Source: a bacterium | GTDB lineage: Bacteria > Bdellovibrionota > Bdellovibrionia > Bdellovibrionales > UBA1609 | Direction of reading: 5' to 3' | Assembly (NCBI GenBank): GCA_021784635.1 | Contig: JAJYHS010000034.1 | Location: forward strand, 1 to 7,234 | Length of the DNA stretch: 7,234 nt | Shown: piece by piece, positions 5,461 to 7,234 of the stretch | How the letters are laid out: each line of letters begins with the position of its first letter | Position numbering within the stretch: the first letter of the stretch is position 1 | The notes under the pieces: model-generated | What the model was told of the DNA's origin: nothing | Databases searched by the model: none | The model's input: the letters and a program-made list of their open reading frames with translations, nothing else | Position numbers and translations under genes: made by a program

Positions 5461-7205
5461 GTGTGATACCCGAAGAATTTCTGATAACAACTCAGATTGG
5501 CGAAGTTTCGCGCAAGCAGTTCTGGCAATCGGACGAAATTGCGGATCTTGATTTGCCGGACGGTTGGGCAATTGAAATGCGCGACGGGAACATCTGCGTA
5601 TTTGATTCAGCGGCCGATTCTAAACTAATGCTCAACACCCCCGGCCAGGGTGAGAAATTGTCGATCGATTTGCCACCGTCGGCCCGTCAACGCTGGCGCC
5701 GCGCGACCCATGTTGAAGTCAAACCCATTCGCAAACCGGCTCCGGTTTACGTGGTTTCATCGGATATTCAAACTTTAGAAAAGCCCGGTCCGAAGCAACC
5801 ATTTCTATTTTATGGCCAAGATTTTCTGCTTGTTCACCACCGGCCCGTGCGTCTCAATCACCAAATAGCATTACTCGGGTACAACATTTTCAGCTATTCG
5901 CAGAAAACGAACGGCGATTTTGTCGTCACCAGCAACCAAAGCGGCGTAATTGTTGAATCCGAATCTGGAACTAAAAAACTTGCGAAGGGCGAAGAGCTTC
6001 GCATGTCGGAATTCGATTTTTTTGGCGCGACCTTTCGTTTGCGTAAGCATTGGTGGCGCTTGCGGCTATTTCCGTCCGCTGACGGCCTAGAACCTGTCGA
6101 AACCGACGAGACCGATGAAGACCGTCAAGAGCGCGACCGTCTTCAGTACGCCACGGCGACGATTATGCTTTTGTTTTCTTTACTTTTGTTCGTTGGCTAT
6201 TTGGCGGCAAAATTCAGTACACCTCCGCAGAAAATCGTTCGTGCCAACGTCGTTCTAAAAACTCCTGTGATTATTCCGCCGTTCAAAGCGCTCAAGAAAC
6301 ACGTCGTTCTAAAACCGAAGAAAAAAATAAGAAAAATTGTTTTAAGAAAACGCAGGGTAATTAAACTGACCCGGCATATCGTGCATCATCCGCATCCTGT
6401 TCGCCGCCGAATTTTCAGACCAATCCGAAAACGAGTGGCTCTTGTTCGGCATCGTCCTGTCGCGGCCGCACCACGACCCATTCACCCGCACCGCGTGACA
6501 CCCCATATTTCACCGGCGGTCGCGCGCGCGCAAATGTTGGCACGGCAACGGGCCGCTCAGCAGGCCCAGGTGGCAAACGAGCTTAAGTTTCTCTCTAGCT
6601 CCTCAAATCTGCCGCAGCAAAACGTCGCGGAGTACAAAACAAAAAAGGGCCGGTACGCCAACACAGCGATGATTGGCGGCATGGTTAGTAAATCAAACGA
6701 GTTGAATCGAATTGCCAATGGCGCACCGGGGAGTGGTGTGATTCATACTCGAGATGCGCAAGAGATCAGCTCCAACATTCATTTTGGCGGTCGCGGTAAA
6801 GGTCTTAACCGCGTGCAAGGTCGTGTTTCGCTCTCGCAACTCTATGCAGGCGGCGGTAATTTGTCTGGAGCGCTCGGCGGCGGCAGCGGGCTTGCGGTTT
6901 CTGGCCCTGGATCCATTTCAAACGGGCTTATCGAAGCCGTTTTGCAAAAATACTTGAGCCGGTTTGAGTATTGTTACGAAAAGGCGCTCTTATCCGACGC
7001 TTCTCTTGCTGGCAACTTGCTCGTTCAATGGAATATCACCATGGCTGGTCGAGTGGCACATTCGCAGATTCTGCGATCTCAGCTCAATAATGCGCAATTA
7101 CATGATTGCATTTTGCATGTTCTCGATGGCATACACTTTCCGCACCCGCACGGCGGTTACGTGACCGTTCAAAAAACATTTAGTTTCAAGAGCAGTTCGA
7201 TTTAG
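5457..7205 (+). CDS. Single-pass energy transducer with AgmX/PglI-type C-terminal domain (GltG/GltJ-like)
   Basis: The product has 582 residues. Residues 1-205 are beta-rich and presumably cytoplasmic; the stretch at 160-195 (SGTKKLAKGEELRMSEF) vaguely recalls the end of an FHA domain. An acidic segment (211-227) precedes one membrane helix at about 231-251 (TIMLLFSLLLFVGYLA). Residues 255-350 are a Pro-containing, extremely basic Lys/Arg/His linker. An Ala/Gln helix (352-376), a flexible Gly/Ser/Asn-rich region (about 400-490) and the C-terminal domain (about 490-578) follow. That domain matches the AgmX/PglI pattern: FEYCYEKALL with Cys506, LAGNLLVQWNITMAGRV, LHDCILHVLDGIHFPHPHGG with Cys551, then a VQKTFSFK end. 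The two Cys probably form a disulfide, placing the domain in the periplasm. In Myxococcus, GltG and GltJ have this build and link the AglRQS motor to the outer membrane. The start overlaps the ExbD-2 stop (ATGA). The domain call is firm; the exact Glt counterpart is inferred. Confidence 0.9.
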   Translation: MSVIPEEFLITTQIGEVSRKQFWQSDEIADLDLPDGWAIEMRDGNICVFDSAADSKLMLNTPGQGEKLSIDLPPSARQRWRRATHVEVKPIRKPAPVYVVSSDIQTLEKPGPKQPFLFYGQDFLLVHHRPVRLNHQIALLGYNIFSYSQKTNGDFVVTSNQSGVIVESESGTKKLAKGEELRMSEFDFFGATFRLRKHWWRLRLFPSADGLEPVETDETDEDRQERDRLQYATATIMLLFSLLLFVGYLAAKFSTPPQKIVRANVVLKTPVIIPPFKALKKHVVLKPKKKIRKIVLRKRRVIKLTRHIVHHPHPVRRRIFRPIRKRVALVRHRPVAAAPRPIHPHRVTPHISPAVARAQMLARQRAAQQAQVANELKFLSSSSNLPQQNVAEYKTKKGRYANTAMIGGMVSKSNELNRIANGAPGSGVIHTRDAQEISSNIHFGGRGKGLNRVQGRVSLSQLYAGGGNLSGALGGGSGLAVSGPGSISNGLIEAVLQKYLSRFEYCYEKALLSDASLAGNLLVQWNITMAGRVAHSQILRSQLNNAQLHDCILHVLDGIHFPHPHGGYVTVQKTFSFKSSSI

Positions 7206-7221
7206 TTGGGCACTATTTACT

Positions 7222-7226
7222 GGGAG
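7222..7226 (+). promoter_or_regulatory. Possible ribosome binding site of a further gene beyond the right edge
   Basis: GGGAG lies 8 bases before the window end and 16 bases after the transducer stop. This would suit a start codon just past the edge and an operon that continues. No terminator hairpin is seen in the 29 bases after the transducer gene. The site is short and could be chance. Confidence 0.3.
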
Positions 7227-7234
7227 CTCAAAAA

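Noticed and set aside
3800..7205. Assignment of the plus-strand operon to a classical Tol-Pal or TonB-ExbB-ExbD system.
   Set aside because: There are two ExbD-type genes, no TolA/TolB/Pal or TonB C-terminal domain, and the transducer ends in an AgmX/PglI-type domain instead.

Overview
The window most likely comes from a Gram-negative predatory or gliding bacterium of the Bdellovibrionota/Myxococcota type (former Deltaproteobacteria). The base composition looks moderate, by eye a little under 50% GC. The assignment rests on gene content. A TolQ/ExbB-type proton channel is followed by two different ExbD/TolR-type proteins and then by a single-pass protein ending in an AgmX/PglI-type C-terminal domain. 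Divergent to these are two secreted TPR-like proteins and a short outer-membrane beta-barrel protein. In Myxococcus xanthus the comparable parts are the AglRQS motor and the Glt proteins of the gliding (focal-adhesion) machinery, and related clusters are known in Bdellovibrio. The exact genus cannot be read from the sequence.

Layout. A divergent intergenic region (about 3218-3449) separates two operons. The minus-strand operon runs leftwards: outer-membrane barrel (3217-2576), TPR-like protein (2586-1240), then a second TPR protein (1249 to beyond base 1, so partial at its C-terminus). Both junctions are overlapping stop/start pairs of 11 and 10 bases. The plus-strand operon runs rightwards: a small secreted protein of unknown function (3450-3746), TolQ/ExbB (3800-4483), ExbD-1 (4480-4935), ExbD-2 (4984-5460) and the AgmX/GltG/GltJ-like energy transducer (5457-7205). 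ATGA overlaps occur at TolQ/ExbD-1 and at ExbD-2/transducer. Another gene may follow just past the right edge.

How the genes probably work together (inference). TolQ/ExbB and the two ExbD-type subunits would form a proton-driven inner-membrane motor. The single-pass protein would carry its movement, or a cytoplasmic signal, through the periplasm on a very basic linker to its disulfide-capable C-terminal domain. The TPR proteins would be periplasmic scaffolds, and the barrel an outer-membrane anchor or exit point. The set resembles a compact trans-envelope force-transducing machine.

The least ordinary parts are the acid-free, roughly 47% basic linker of the transducer with inverted charge flanks around its membrane segment, its unrecognised beta-rich cytoplasmic half, and the small secreted protein at the head of the motor operon. 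I see no RNA genes, mobile elements, CRISPR arrays or convincing terminators.
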